Shown: in pieces, positions 20,734 to 31,881 of the stretch
How positions within the stretch are numbered: position 1 is the first letter of the stretch
Layout: every line of letters starts with the position of its first letter
Assembly (NCBI GenBank): GCA_037953745.1
Contig: JBAKBP010007140.1
Coordinates: 1 to 64,000 of the forward strand
Direction of reading: 5' to 3'
From: Lithodes maja
Taxonomy: Eukaryota > Arthropoda > Malacostraca > Decapoda > Lithodidae
DNA: 64,000 nucleotides
The notes under the pieces: generated by a model
Databases searched by the model: none
Seen by the model: the letters and a program-made list of their open reading frames with translations, nothing else
What the model was told of the DNA's origin: nothing
Translations under genes and position numbers: made by a program

Positions 20734-22582
20734 TGTGACGCATGTCGAGTATGAGCATGCTGTACAGAACGCCCAGTCAGGCCCCACTCTCGCTAGGATC
20801 GTCAGGGCAGGAACTTTGGCTGTAGTCTGTGTAGAGTTTCCTAACTCAGTTTATGTGAACCGTTGTACTATAAGTATTATAATTATGTATTTTGTTTTCT
20901 TCTAAGTCAACGAGTTCTATTTTATATCATTAGATATAAGTATTGTGTGTGGGACTTATTTATAATGATGAGAGGAGAGAGAGAGTATGTAACGGGGACC
21001 AGTGAGTGCGCCACGCGGGCAGGTAGGCCTAATTCCCTCCTCCCTTCTCCCTTCCTCCCTCTCAGTGCGTGGGAAATCCTTTGTCGATCCCAGATTGAGA
21101 GAGAATATTACGTAATGATTGCTAGTGGGCGGTCCTTAGTAGTTGGTGATATGCTCACTAGAGGGCCGAGTATAAAAAGGGAAGTCTAGCCGCATTGTCC
21201 CTTAGAACTCATCAGGCAGAGCGACTTCTCATATCCCTTGCAACTATCCATATTCTTCCGACTGATGTGAACTTTCTCTACTCTCTGAACAGCCTATCTT
21301 CTTCTCTTCTCGTCCCTTTTTAACCAATGACCCCTTTGGTGCAGATTTAGTCAGCCAAAGTATTATCGCTTGAGTTCTCACGAGATAAGTGCCTGTTAGA
21401 TAGCCTATTTTTGGAAGGGTTAACTAGAATAGGATTGATTGATGTTTGTTGCACTCGTATATGCATTTCCCTGTGTGCGATTATTCATGTTCCTGTTTTC
21501 TGCTGGTTTAGGCAATGCTAGACTGGGATAGGGTTTCTGAGTTGTGATTTCCTATGAGTACTAGGTTGCGGTTGAACCAGTACAATTGCAACGGAGACGT
21601 GGAACGCCTAGGTGGTCTTTCTGACTGTGTACCGTGGGAGTTTAGCACTGTGTTGCGAGTGAGGGCTTTTGCCTCTGCCACCCAACACTGTGCTATCTCA
21701 TTTGTTTGACTTTGAGAGGATCGCCAGGAGAGAACCAGATACTAGTGATCTGGATCTCTCAAGAGAGCATGCCGTCAATTAACGTAATTTGGCCGCACAG
21801 TCTTAAGGACCTCGCTAGGCTACGAGCCGCTTGCTCAGCCATTGTCTCTTAACCTTATGTATCCCAGCTAGACTTTGCTCGACCAGCAGATACAGCATAG
21901 TATTGAAGCTTCTCCTTATGTATGATATTGTTTATGCACTATTGATTTCATGTGTGGCACGCTTAGCTACTTCAGAGATTAGTGGCCCACGAGCACAATC
22001 TTAGTAGGCTATTGCCAGTGCATTGTCGGAGTACTTCTTCTTAATGTTTGCCATATCCTATTGCTTATTCTTATAATTCTTCTTATGTCAATTTAAAGCC
22101 TTTAATTACCAGTGAGTTATTCATTAAATTGCTGTTCAAAATCCGATACTTACTTCTTATGAGTATTCGAGAAGCATCTAACTTATCAGAAGATTCCTTG
22201 CTTGATGCTCGAGGACTATTGTTTAACGTAACGTAATAGTGCCGATCCGAAGTAGAGGGTGGAGGACTTCTTAAGTTCTTAGTTCAAGGGTGGATTACTT
22301 CGGCTTCGGCCAACACTATTCTTTAGTGTTGTAGTACTTTCTTCTTTGTTTGATTGTTGACCAGACTAGATAACTCCCGTCTTGTTATTAGTCTGTTGTG
22401 TGAAACGCTAGTACCGAGTTCTTGTATACCCCGTTATAGCAGATAGAACTCTGGAGGGTAGTGGCGTTTTTTGTTCGGCTGGCAGTACTCTGGGGTTGGG
22501 ATCGTGTGTTTCCGTTGTGGCAGCGAGCCATACTCGAGTCCTGTGTAAGAGCCCTAGTGTACCCGAGTGCCCGGTCGTAACA
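20734..22582 (+). repeat. 5' LTR of the plus Gypsy
   Basis: Starts TGTGACGCATGTCG and ends CCCGGTCGTAACA. Differences seen against the 3' LTR: T/C near 21047, G/C near 21772, G/A near 22246 and G/T near 22411. Short open frames inside it occur identically in both LTRs and show no motif. Confidence 0.97.
21171..21179 (+). promoter_or_regulatory. TATA box in the 5' LTR
   Basis: TATAAAAAG in the context CCGAGTATAAAAAGGGAAG, followed 30-40 bases later by CATCAGG-type initiator candidates. The same sequence is at 27548-27556 in the 3' LTR. It probably marks the U3/R boundary region. Confidence 0.65.
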
Positions 22583-22584
22583 AA

Positions 22585-22602
22585 TGGCGACCTTGCTTAG
22601 GA
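22585..22602 (+). other. Primer-binding site of the plus Gypsy
   Basis: TGGCGACCTTGCTTAGGA two bases after the LTR. The minus Gypsy has the similar TGGCAACCTCGCCAGGAT at its own LTR, so the two elements probably use the same or a related primer. Confidence 0.7.
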
Positions 22603-22795
22603 TTTTGTGAACAGTATAATTTTTTGCAGAGTTGTACAACATTTGTTTGTTCGTACTTTAGCGTACATATTGAAGAATATTTTTTTTTGTAAGGCAATTA
22701 GGAGAGCATTTAAGAGACTCCAGTTAATTTAGTAATTAGTGCTTACATAAGGGAGTTTAACACTTTTGTCTCGAGAATTTTTTGTGAACTTCAGT

Positions 22796-25700
22796 ATGTC
22801 GTGCCCTAGTATTGACGAGGAGCGAGAGATGCCATTTGAGGAGGTGCCGTTAGTAACTAGTGAGGAGGATGCTAGACTTTTTGTGAGTAAGCAGTACCAT
22901 GTGACGGAGGAGAGGCTGACTGGGGTGAATGTTTATGGCTTGCACCTGATAGCCAAGGTTTTGGGTCTATCCAATGTAGGAGGGATGTCCAAGGGGGAGC
23001 TGATTTCCTGGGTGTTGCGTGGGCGACATGGGGTTTCGGAGGAGAGGGCGTTTGGGGGGGTTCCTCCCCAGATCCCCTCTCACTCGACTCCCACAGTGCC
23101 GTCCACTCAGTTGCCGGAGGTTAGCACTCTCCCACAGAGGGATGAGAATTGGAAGATTGGAGTGCCCTCGGGCGGTGCGTATGGTGGTTCCCCAGTTCTT
23201 GCCCCCCCTCCTTCAGTAGTGGCAGCTCCCTCTTCCTGCCTGTCTCCAGATATGATATTTAGACTTGAGCTTGCTAAAATTGAGTCTAGGAAGTATGAGA
23301 TTGAGGCTGAGTCTAGAAAGCAGGAGAATGAGACTAAGAGGCATGAGATTGAGGTTGAGGCTAGGAAGCAGGAGAATGAGACTAGGAGGCATGAGATTGA
23401 GGCTGAGACTAGGAGGCATGAGGCTGAGCTTAGGTACGACTCAGAGAAATATTGTGCTCAAATAGATTTAGATAAGACTCGTGCAGAGTCGACAGGGATT
23501 CGGATGGGCCGTGAGGGCCAAGTAAGAGAACAGTCCTTGTCCCACTTAGTCAAGTTGGTGCCGGCATTTAGTGAAACTGAAGTCACAGAATTTTTTAATC
23601 GTTTTGAGAAGAAGTGTAGGGAGCATAATTGGCCTGAAGAGAAGTGGGCAGCTCTGGTCTCCTCAAGACTTACGGGTAAGGGTCTGAAGGCTTATGATGC
23701 ACTGCCTTTAGAGTCTTGCATTGACTACCCAATATTGAAGAGAGCTGTCCTACGGGCATACGAGTTGCAACCAGAAACATATCGATTGAAGTTTCGGGGT
23801 GTTACAAAGACTAGGGAGGCGACCTTTCTTGAACATGCCCGGGACTTAAAAGATGCACTTACAAACTGGACACGTTCTGAGAAAGCTGAGACGGCCGAAC
23901 AGTTGACTGAGCTGTTTCTGCTCGAGCAGTTTTATAAGTGTACTGGTGCAGATATGACTTTAACTATTAAAGAAAAGAACCCGAAAACTCTACAGGAGGC
24001 AGCTGAGATGGCTGACCTCCGGCTATCACTAATTCGTGGGTGCGGGTATGCCCAGCGTAGTGAGGCAGGTAACAAGGGGCGTGACGCCCCACCCCCCCGA
24101 GTTAGTGATATACCTTATGCAAACAAGTACAAGAGCTATGATACCAAGACTGACCACAAGACTAGCACCGTCCCATTTAAGAAGGGGCCGGGCCCTTCCC
24201 AGTACCAAGGGAAGCCCAGAGGGGAGTTGGAGTGTTATCATTGTCATGAAAAGGGGCACTTTGCAAGAGTCTGTCCTAGCAAACCACCTACAGCAGCTGT
24301 GTCTTTGGCCTGCAACATTGGTGTGTCTTCTAAGTTTTCTGAGTTTGCCCGGGGCAGTTCGTCAGAGGCTGAGGCACAGCCAATGCAGAAGCACCTGGGA
24401 GGCTCGAACCCTGCTCAGGATGTTTTTTGCGACCATAGAGGACGGGGTTGCGTGATGTGGGCGGGGCGCAAGCATGGAGTAGAGGTCTTGCGTGATACAG
24501 GTGCTTCCCAGACTCTGATGAATAACTTGACTGGCTACCCTATAAATGCGGCTCGGGTGGTAGTGGTGCAGGGTATTAATGCAACTCGGTCATACCCGCT
24601 GGTGCGGTTGGAGTTGGAGGTGGATGGTGTGGCACGTGAATTGGATGTTGGGATTGTGGAGAAACTGCCAGTGGAGGGCGTCGACCTTCTTCTCGGCAAC
24701 GACTTTGCAATGCCCGCTTCTGATGTTCTACCCTTAGTCGTTGCCGAGAGGCCGGCCGACGTGAGTGGGGAAGAGCAAGAGTGGGTCGAGCAGTGCCAGA
24801 CACAACCCATGGCGTGTGTTGTCACCCGAGCTCGGGCAGATAAAGTGTCACAGCCTAGTCCTCCGTCTTCAGACCAGCAGAGGAACGATCAACAGGAGGA
24901 GGCTAAAGCTGGAGTTGGTTTTAAGAGTTTTGACTCGGCGGCTCTCCTGGGTGATTTAGTATTGGCACCTATGTTGGAGTCTGGAGAGGCCCCAGGACCT
25001 GTCACAGCTAGTGAGGAGGTAGGGCCGGAAGAGACTCCGAGGCAGCAACGTTGCACACGGAGAGAAGAAAGGGTTGCTCAGTTTGATATTGGGGAAGGAC
25101 TTGGGTTGCTTCGGAAGCATCTAGACAAGTTGGTTCCCTCAGATATTTGTAAACTGCAGTTGGAGGATCCGGAAGTTCAGAAGTGTGGTAATGGTGCTGT
25201 CGAGATTAAACACGAGGACGGGGAAGCATGTCATGTGAACCTGTTGGAGGAGTTTGTGAGGCAACCACCTGAGCAGCCTACTGTCCCTGCGTTGGTCTGC
25301 CGCGGCCAAGGTGGAGAAGGAGAGGGGGGCAGTAGGGCACAGGTGGAGGAGAGTAGGGATTGTTATGTCTCGGCGGAGCCGTGGGCGGGGGACACGAGTC
25401 TGGTGGCTGTGGAAGCGCTAGAGCACCTGCCTGAGCAGCAGTGTGCAGCACTCCAGCACCAGCTCGGTTCATACCCCACTGGTCGTGCCGAGCCCCTGAG
25501 TCTCACAACTCGGACGGTGCGAGATGTTCCGCGGGCAGGTCACGTGAATGTTAAAAGACCGTTAGCCTCGTTGTTTCGGTGGTTCAAGGTGGGCGACGAG
25601 GCTTTGGCATGGTTGCCAGGTCAGGGTCGACCCATGGCTGCCAAGGGTGGTGGTCAAAAGGAGGACATTGAGCAGATTGGTAAGGTCGGCTGTGGTATCG

Positions 25701-26626
25701 CAGTGCCCGGTCGTCGCATAGCCTCCCAATGCTGCTCTAGTCTAATGCAACAGCCCTACCATAGACCGACTGTATCTGGCCATGTCGCTGAAAGCGGTGA
25801 TGCTGCGCAGGCAGATGTCGTCACAAGGAATGCGGGGGTGCGCATGTACGGTATCGGCGGGGAAACCTTAGCAATAATGAACTATGGGAGTGACTGCACA
25901 GGTGGTACTGATTGTCCCTCTCATGACCTGGCTGTTCTAGGGACGAAGGTGGAGAAGGAGGGAGACTACAGGTTAGAAGCTGCGGTCTCGGCTGGGTTGT
26001 GGGAGGGCACTAGGCATGTTGTTCGTGGAGACAGTGCAAGGCAGTTATTTACTAGGCTATGGCAGTACTTTCGCATGTTTGTTGCTTCTCCAGGCCTGAT
26101 GTACGGGGTAGAATCCGACATGCAGGCTGGAGATAGTGCAAGGCTCAGTTTAATTCCCTACCGTATAAATCCTGCTCGACAGCCTATGGTGCAAGCAGAG
26201 CTGGATTACGTGTGGACGAAGGGTCTGAGGGATAAGGAATGTCGTGAGTGGTCGTTGCCTGTAACTTTGTCCGAGCGTGCTAAAGAGGTATGTGGTTTTG
26301 TTGTGGACGGGAGTACCTACCAGTGCAATGTTATGCCTGACGGACTTAAGAATGCACCAGCAACGTGTCAGAACCTGATGAATGAAAGTGAAAAGGACAA
26401 TGATGTGCTGGGGCATTTCGAGGTCCATGTTCCAGCCTATGGTCCGGTCGTTGTAGTTTACCCAGATCATCACCCTCTCAAGATCTTGGACCAGTTTCAC
26501 AATCGGAATATGAGGCTGACCAGGTGGTCACTAAGGTTATTGGTATATAACCTGGACATACGCCATATTGCCGGTTGTGACAACGAGGTTGCAGATGGTC
26601 GTTCAAGGGTATATGATCCTGGGTAG
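22796..26626 (+). CDS. Plus Gypsy single ORF: gag-protease with fossil integrase, RT and RNase H (1,276 aa)
   Basis: ATG at 22796 starts the frame; it is open upstream without another ATG. Order: gag N terminus; Lys/Glu-rich coiled coil of near-repeated ~20-residue units (about 160-223); a SCAN-like gag core (GKGLKAYDALP, RAYELQPETYRLKF); zinc knuckle CYHCHEKGHFARVC (about 480); protease RDTGASQTLM (about 566). After that only scraps: an integrase-end CHVNLLEEF, an integrase C-terminal FKVGDEALAWLPGQGRP, RT pieces (RINPARQPMVQAEL, MPDGLKNAP) and RNase H pieces (YPDHHPLKIL, DNEVADGRSR). No integrase DDE and no YxDD are present. The integrase scraps are in reversed order compared with the minus Gypsy. 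Despite deletions the frame is unbroken. Confidence 0.9.
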   Translation: MSCPSIDEEREMPFEEVPLVTSEEDARLFVSKQYHVTEERLTGVNVYGLHLIAKVLGLSNVGGMSKGELISWVLRGRHGVSEERAFGGVPPQIPSHSTPTVPSTQLPEVSTLPQRDENWKIGVPSGGAYGGSPVLAPPPSVVAAPSSCLSPDMIFRLELAKIESRKYEIEAESRKQENETKRHEIEVEARKQENETRRHEIEAETRRHEAELRYDSEKYCAQIDLDKTRAESTGIRMGREGQVREQSLSHLVKLVPAFSETEVTEFFNRFEKKCREHNWPEEKWAALVSSRLTGKGLKAYDALPLESCIDYPILKRAVLRAYELQPETYRLKFRGVTKTREATFLEHARDLKDALTNWTRSEKAETAEQLTELFLLEQFYKCTGADMTLTIKEKNPKTLQEAAEMADLRLSLIRGCGYAQRSEAGNKGRDAPPPRVSDIPYANKYKSYDTKTDHKTSTVPFKKGPGPSQYQGKPRGELECYHCHEKGHFARVCPSKPPTAAVSLACNIGVSSKFSEFARGSSSEAEAQPMQKHLGGSNPAQDVFCDHRGRGCVMWAGRKHGVEVLRDTGASQTLMNNLTGYPINAARVVVVQGINATRSYPLVRLELEVDGVARELDVGIVEKLPVEGVDLLLGNDFAMPASDVLPLVVAERPADVSGEEQEWVEQCQTQPMACVVTRARADKVSQPSPPSSDQQRNDQQEEAKAGVGFKSFDSAALLGDLVLAPMLESGEAPGPVTASEEVGPEETPRQQRCTRREERVAQFDIGEGLGLLRKHLDKLVPSDICKLQLEDPEVQKCGNGAVEIKHEDGEACHVNLLEEFVRQPPEQPTVPALVCRGQGGEGEGGSRAQVEESRDCYVSAEPWAGDTSLVAVEALEHLPEQQCAALQHQLGSYPTGRAEPLSLTTRTVRDVPRAGHVNVKRPLASLFRWFKVGDEALAWLPGQGRPMAAKGGGQKEDIEQIGKVGCGIAVPGRRIASQCCSSLMQQPYHRPTVSGHVAESGDAAQADVVTRNAGVRMYGIGGETLAIMNYGSDCTGGTDCPSHDLAVLGTKVEKEGDYRLEAAVSAGLWEGTRHVVRGDSARQLFTRLWQYFRMFVASPGLMYGVESDMQAGDSARLSLIPYRINPARQPMVQAELDYVWTKGLRDKECREWSLPVTLSERAKEVCGFVVDGSTYQCNVMPDGLKNAPATCQNLMNESEKDNDVLGHFEVHVPAYGPVVVVYPDHHPLKILDQFHNRNMRLTRWSLRLLVYNLDIRHIAGCDNEVADGRSRVYDPG

Positions 26627-27110
26627 ATTGACACACGGGTAGCCTCCTGCTTTAGTTTGAGTAGTATTTTGCGCTTGGTGCTTGTTGGCTCGCGGTTGTA
26701 GCCCAGCGTATTGGGTCGTAAAGCAGGAGTTGAGCGTTTGGTATAGAAGAAAAATAGGCTGCCCTTATAGTGCAGCCGGAAAAAACATATTAAAATATAA
26801 AAATCATATAAAAAACTCTTTCTTTTTGATATAGATAATTGTATAAGTTTGTCATAGCCTATAGTGTTTGAGTAGTCCACGAACTATCAAACGGCTGAGC
26901 TGCTGTAAGCTCGCTCTGGGAGCATGATATTATGTCTTTTACTATTGTTGGGAGGAGTTATGAAATGTGAATTTTTTTTTTATAAGATGTGTTTTAGTGA
27001 TAAACTCAGCGTTGTTTTAGTGCCATGCGGTCGCTGGGTGTGAGGGGTTTGATGGGGTTCTGTATATCAGATTTTAGCTCAGGGTTGAGCAAGTAAAATC
27101 TTGGGGGAGG
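26627..27110 (+). other. 3' untranslated segment and polypurine tract of the plus Gypsy
   Basis: No gene. The last bases before the 3' LTR are TTGGGGGAGG (27101-27110), a good polypurine tract for plus-strand priming. Confidence 0.7.
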
Positions 27111-28959
27111 TGTGACGCATGTCGAGTATGAGCATGCTGTACAGAACGCCCAGTCAGGCCCCACTCTCGCTAGGATCGTCAGGGCAGGAACTTTGGCTGT
27201 AGTCTGTGTAGAGTTTCCTAACTCAGTTTATGTGAACCGTTGTACTATAAGTATTATAATTATGTATTTTGTTTTCTTCTAAGTCAACGAGTTCTATTTT
27301 ATATCATTAGATATAAGTATTGTGTGTGGGACTTATTTATAATGATGAGAGGAGAGAGAGAGTATGTAACGGGGACCAGTGAGTGCGCCACGCGGGCAGG
27401 TAGGCCTAATTCCCTCCTCCCTCCTCCCTTCCTCCCTCTCAGTGCGTGGGAAATCCTTTGTCGATCCCAGATTGAGAGAGAATATTACGTAATGATTGCT
27501 AGTGGGCGGTCCTTAGTAGTTGGTGATATGCTCACTAGAGGGCCGAGTATAAAAAGGGAAGTCTAGCCGCATTGTCCCTTAGAACTCATCAGGCAGAGCG
27601 ACTTCTCATATCCCTTGCAACTATCCATATTCTTCCGACTGATGTGAACTTTCTCTACTCTCTGAACAGCCTATCTTCTTCTCTTCTCGTCCCTTTTTAA
27701 CCAATGACCCCTTTGGTGCAGATTTAGTCAGCCAAAGTATTATCGCTTGAGTTCTCACGAGATAAGTGCCTGTTAGATAGCCTATTTTTGGAAGGGTTAA
27801 CTAGAATAGGATTGATTGATGTTTGTTGCACTCGTATATGCATTTCCCTGTGTGCGATTATTCATGTTCCTGTTTTCTGCTGGTTTAGGCAATGCTAGAC
27901 TGGGATAGGGTTTCTGAGTTGTGATTTCCTATGAGTACTAGGTTGCGGTTGAACCAGTACAATTGCAACGGAGACGTGGAACGCCTAGGTGGTCTTTCTG
28001 ACTGTGTACCGTGGGAGTTTAGCACTGTGTTGCGAGTGAGGGCTTTTGCCTCTGCCACCCAACACTGTGCTATCTCATTTGTTTGACTTTGAGAGGATCG
28101 CCAGGAGAGAACCAGATACTAGTGATCTGGATCTCTCAAGAGAGCATCCCGTCAATTAACGTAATTTGGCCGCACAGTCTTAAGGACCTCGCTAGGCTAC
28201 GAGCCGCTTGCTCAGCCATTGTCTCTTAACCTTATGTATCCCAGCTAGACTTTGCTCGACCAGCAGATACAGCATAGTATTGAAGCTTCTCCTTATGTAT
28301 GATATTGTTTATGCACTATTGATTTCATGTGTGGCACGCTTAGCTACTTCAGAGATTAGTGGCCCACGAGCACAATCTTAGTAGGCTATTGCCAGTGCAT
28401 TGTCGGAGTACTTCTTCTTAATGTTTGCCATATCCTATTGCTTATTCTTATAATTCTTCTTATGTCAATTTAAAGCCTTTAATTACCAGTGAGTTATTCA
28501 TTAAATTGCTGTTCAAAATCCGATACTTACTTCTTATGAGTATTCGAGAAGCATCTAACTTATCAGAAGATTCCTTGCTTGATGCTCGAGGACTATTGTT
28601 TAACGTAACGTAATAGTGCCGATCCAAAGTAGAGGGTGGAGGACTTCTTAAGTTCTTAGTTCAAGGGTGGATTACTTCGGCTTCGGCCAACACTATTCTT
28701 TAGTGTTGTAGTACTTTCTTCTTTGTTTGATTGTTGACCAGACTAGATAACTCCCGTCTTGTTATTAGTCTGTTGTGTGAAACGCTATTACCGAGTTCTT
28801 GTATACCCCGTTATAGCAGATAGAACTCTGGAGGGTAGTGGCGTTTTTTGTTCGGCTGGCAGTACTCTGGGGTTGGGATCGTGTGTTTCCGTTGTGGCAG
28901 CGAGCCATACTCGAGTCCTGTGTAAGAGCCCTAGTGTACCCGAGTGCCCGGTCGTAACA
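27111..28959 (+). repeat. 3' LTR of the plus Gypsy
   Basis: Same length as the 5' LTR (1,849 bp), with about four differences by eye. TATA box copy at 27548-27556. Followed directly by the ATTA duplication and resumption of BEL pol. Confidence 0.97.
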
Positions 28960-28963
28960 ATTA

Positions 28964-30602
28964 ACAACATGAGAAGTCGGGCTAACGGGTCTTTCCTTAG
29001 TGAAGATTCGAAGCATATCAGACTCCATGAATTGAGATCAGCGGAAGCGAAACTAATATGTTTAGTACAAAGGGAATCTTATCCTACTGAACATCAAATC
29101 CTGAGCAAGGAGTCAAAGGCCAAACCCTCTAACCTAACGAGGCAGCTAGGATTATATATGGAAGGAAGCATAATTAGTGTAGAGGCAGGATACAAAAGGC
29201 GGACATTATTGATTCTGCGAAATATCCCGTCCTCCTTAGCTCCTCTCATTTGATTGCCAAACTGTTGATTCGCCAATGCCATAGTACCTGCCTACATTTT
29301 GGCGTAAATTATGTTCTGGCGTATATGCGACAACGTTGGTGAATCCATAAGATGTGACAAGCAATTAAAGGGATCCACAATAGCTGTACTATCTGTAAAA
29401 GATTACAGGGTAAGCCTTACTCCCCAGTAGATCTACCTCCCTTACCTGAGTTCAGGGTACAAAGGACTGAACCATTTCAGGCAACCGGGGTAGACTACAC
29501 CGGAGCGATTCAAGTTAGAGAATCGCCCGGTAATATCATAAAGGTATATGCCGTTCTATTCATATGTGCGGTAACCAGAGCGATTCATATTGAATTGATT
29601 GACGACCTATCCAGTGAGGGTTTTTTGCATACTCTAAGACGCTTTGCAGGCCGCTTTGCAGGCCGCAATGGTTTCCCTCAAATTATTATGAGCGATAATG
29701 CGACTTGTTTTGTCGGGGCCTCTAAATATCTCCAGAGTTTAATGGATGACCCGCAAGTTGTGGCTACCCTCACTGGAAAGGGTTGTCAGTGGAAATTTAT
29801 ACCAGCACGTGCACCATGGTTCGGGGCAATTTGGGAGAGAACAATCGGTATTGTCAAATCTGCCATGAAGAAGGTATTAGGAAGGGCACTGGTGACCAGA
29901 AGGGAATTGCAAACCATCTTAATAGAGATTGAGATGTCAGTCAACGACAGGCCCTTGACCTATACCTCGGCAGATGTTGATGACCTCTTACCCATTTCGC
30001 CTTCTATGCCAACACGTGGACGAACCCTTAATACCTTTCCTAGATCGTCAGTAACCGACGAAGATCTACAAGACCCTATGTTCGGCGATGCTGACGCCAC
30101 CCGTCGTCGCTTCCAGTATGTGAACAAGGTGTCAGACGATCTATGGAAAAGGTGGACCCAAGAATATTTGCGGTCTCTTCGCGAGCGTCACTCCAATATG
30201 ATCAAAGGGACGAATCAACGATGGCCTCGTATTGGGGATATCGTACTGATTCATGATGAGCGTCCTAGGTTATTTTGGAAGCTTGGGAGGATTGTTGATT
30301 TGTTCCAGGGCATTGATGGTTTTATAAGGGTTGCTAGATTACGAACTTCGACTGGGGTTACTACTCGCCCAGTCGTATGGTTATATCCCTTGGAGCAGGA
30401 TGTAGAACTGCCGGATGATACTGGCGTCTCTACTGATACCCCTCCGCGGAAAAGTGCTGGTGACAGTGCTCCTCAGGGTGGGGCAGTTGATGATGAGAAG
30501 GATGATCCTCCTCTGGCTTCAGGTGGCGCTCGCTCCAAAAGGAGGGCGGCTATGAGTTCCGTGGATCTTTGGAGATCTAAGATCAAACAAGGTGATCTTT
30601 GA
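28964..30602 (+). pseudogene. BEL element 1 gag-pol, 3' part (integrase)
   Basis: Continues where 20729 stopped: the H2C2 zinc-binding segment (HFGVNYVLAYMRQRW, CTICKRLQGKPYS), then the integrase core with VDYTGA, SDNATC and WERTIG (DDE), and the DUF5641-like tail (RIGDIVLIHDERPRLFWKLGRI). Stops and shifts lie near 29180, 29250, 29340 and 29355. A 12-base duplication at about 29641-29665 adds four residues in frame. From about 29595 to the stop at 30602 the frame is open. Confidence 0.92.
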
Positions 30603-30666
30603 ATCTTCGATGTCCTTTTGTTTTCTGTATATAGCTACTGTATATTGTTTTTGGTGGCGGGCAGTA

Positions 30667-31236
30667 TGTCGGAATAGGGTAATGATCCCGACAGTTTTAG
30701 GTCCAATAGGGCATTTGAATTTGGCGGTATCTTATCGCATGTACGATTTTGGCTAGTTCTTTGTGTATTGTAGTTTATTATTAGGTGTAGGTTAAATATT
30801 AACTGTAATGTATAAATATCTACATCAGCTCTAGATGTATCATGAAACCAAGTTATGGGTTATAATTATTATGAGCCGGCAACCATATGTAATTTCGCGA
30901 AGCGATCGGACGCCGGCCCTTTAGTCTCTCAATAACCACCATACAGCCAACAACTTCCCTCCGGCTCTTGACTCACCTTTAGTCCACCATGAACTACCAT
31001 TGATAATATTATAACAACATTCCTACATCACCAGTCCTATCAGCTAAGTTCATTATGTATCAATATTGTACTATGTAAACATTCCTACATGTCATGCAGA
31101 TGAATTAGCAGTGTGAAATAGGACCGGACTCCATCTATTAACTTCGCCATATTGGTAATTAACATTTAACTATTTGTTGTGATATTTTCATGTACCAGTG
31201 ATATGCAATTTAACCTCTTTATCTAAATTCCCGACA
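30667..31236 (+). repeat. 3' LTR of BEL element 1
   Basis: Starts TGTCGGAATAGGG and ends ATTCCCGACA, followed by CTCTG. It has a short extra segment (an ACATTCCTACATCACC stretch near 31018) that the 5' LTR lacks and that BEL element 2 carries in similar form. Confidence 0.92.
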
Positions 31237-31241
31237 CTCTG

Positions 31242-31881
31242 GATAGCGTGTTGTCATGTCCATGATAGTCAACAAATACTTGTTCCCCGCACTGGTAGGA
31301 GGCAACGGGCCAACCATGTCAATCATTACCCGTGTAAAAGGCGGATCCATAGCAGGAATTGGAATCAGAGGGGGCCACAGAAATGCACTGATTCGGCTTG
31401 ACAACTATCTGACAGGTGTGATAAATGCAGTAACATTCTTGTTCATACCTAGCCACCAAAACTGATATAGCAACCTCTCCATCGTCTTGCGAATCCCTAG
31501 GTGCCCAGCCAGGGGAGCCTCATGAGCGAGTCTAATCAGTGCGGTCCAATAACTCTGAGGCACGACTAGCTGCTCCACGACTCCCAATGACTCCAGACTA
31601 ACATCTGGCACCCAGCGCCTATACAACATCTGATTCGACACATATATACGTGCTCTCCCTCCAGAAATATCAATCTCCTCTCCGACTATAGCAAACAGAT
31701 GTGTCAACGAATCATCACTCTGCTGCGCCTCACCAATCTCCCCCGGCGCCACGGTAGCAAGATTAGAGATAGCCTCCACGTCGGTCTGGGTCGGTGGTAG
31801 AGGACCGACTGGTCCTCCCGTGAGGACCCGGTCACTCCCCCCATACCACCTCTGGCACCGGGCAAGACGGGTGAGGGGCAT
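31242..31881 (-). pseudogene. Minus Gypsy pol: integrase zinc-binding domain and first half of core
   Basis: Minus strand from 31881: an upstream spacer, LYRRWVP, then the HHCC region (LAHEAPLAGHLGIRKTMERL, ending around C..HTC), then the core beginning (MIDMVGPLP, KYLLTIMDMTTRYPE) up to the BEL target site at 31241. Frameshift near 31405. Integrase therefore comes directly after the protease-linked spacer and before RT, which is the diagnostic order. Confidence 0.88.

Larger units (their letters stand above)
20734..28959 (+). mobile_element. Plus-strand Ty3/Gypsy element, young, with condensed pol
   Basis: LTRs of 1,849 bp each at 20734-22582 and 27111-28959; by eye they differ at about four sites. 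The 4-bp duplication ATTA (20730-20733 and 28960-28963) fits the uninterrupted BEL copy, which has a single ATTA at this point near 43240. PBS and PPT are in place. It carries one long ORF with gag, protease and remnants of integrase, RT and RNase H. LTR near-identity shows recent insertion although pol cannot be functional. Confidence 0.96.
14967..31236 (+). mobile_element. BEL/Pao element 1 (with a Gypsy insertion inside)
   Basis: TGTCGGGAATAGGG...ATTCCC.ACA LTRs at 14967-15523 and 30667-31236 flank a primer-binding site, an accessory ORF and a broken gag-pol. The 5-bp duplication CTCTG is at 14962-14966 and 31237-31241, as expected for BEL/Pao, and splits the integrase core of the minus Gypsy. 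Its pol is itself interrupted by the plus Gypsy (20734-28959). Compared with BEL element 2 it has many frameshifts, a few stops and small tandem duplications (17525-17560, 29641-29665). Confidence 0.93.

Noticed and set aside
22048..22236. 62-codon frame repeated at 28425
   Set aside because: Part of the LTR repeat; duplication is due to the LTR pair, not to a gene family.
22796..26626. Domesticated host gene derived from gag
   Set aside because: It is flanked by near-identical LTRs with PBS and PPT and a fresh target duplication, so it belongs to a recently inserted element.
20734..28959. Assembly duplication as explanation of the two identical 1.85-kb blocks
   Set aside because: The blocks end exactly in TGT...ACA, have PBS and PPT next to them and are bounded by a 4-bp duplication that fits the uninterrupted BEL copy.
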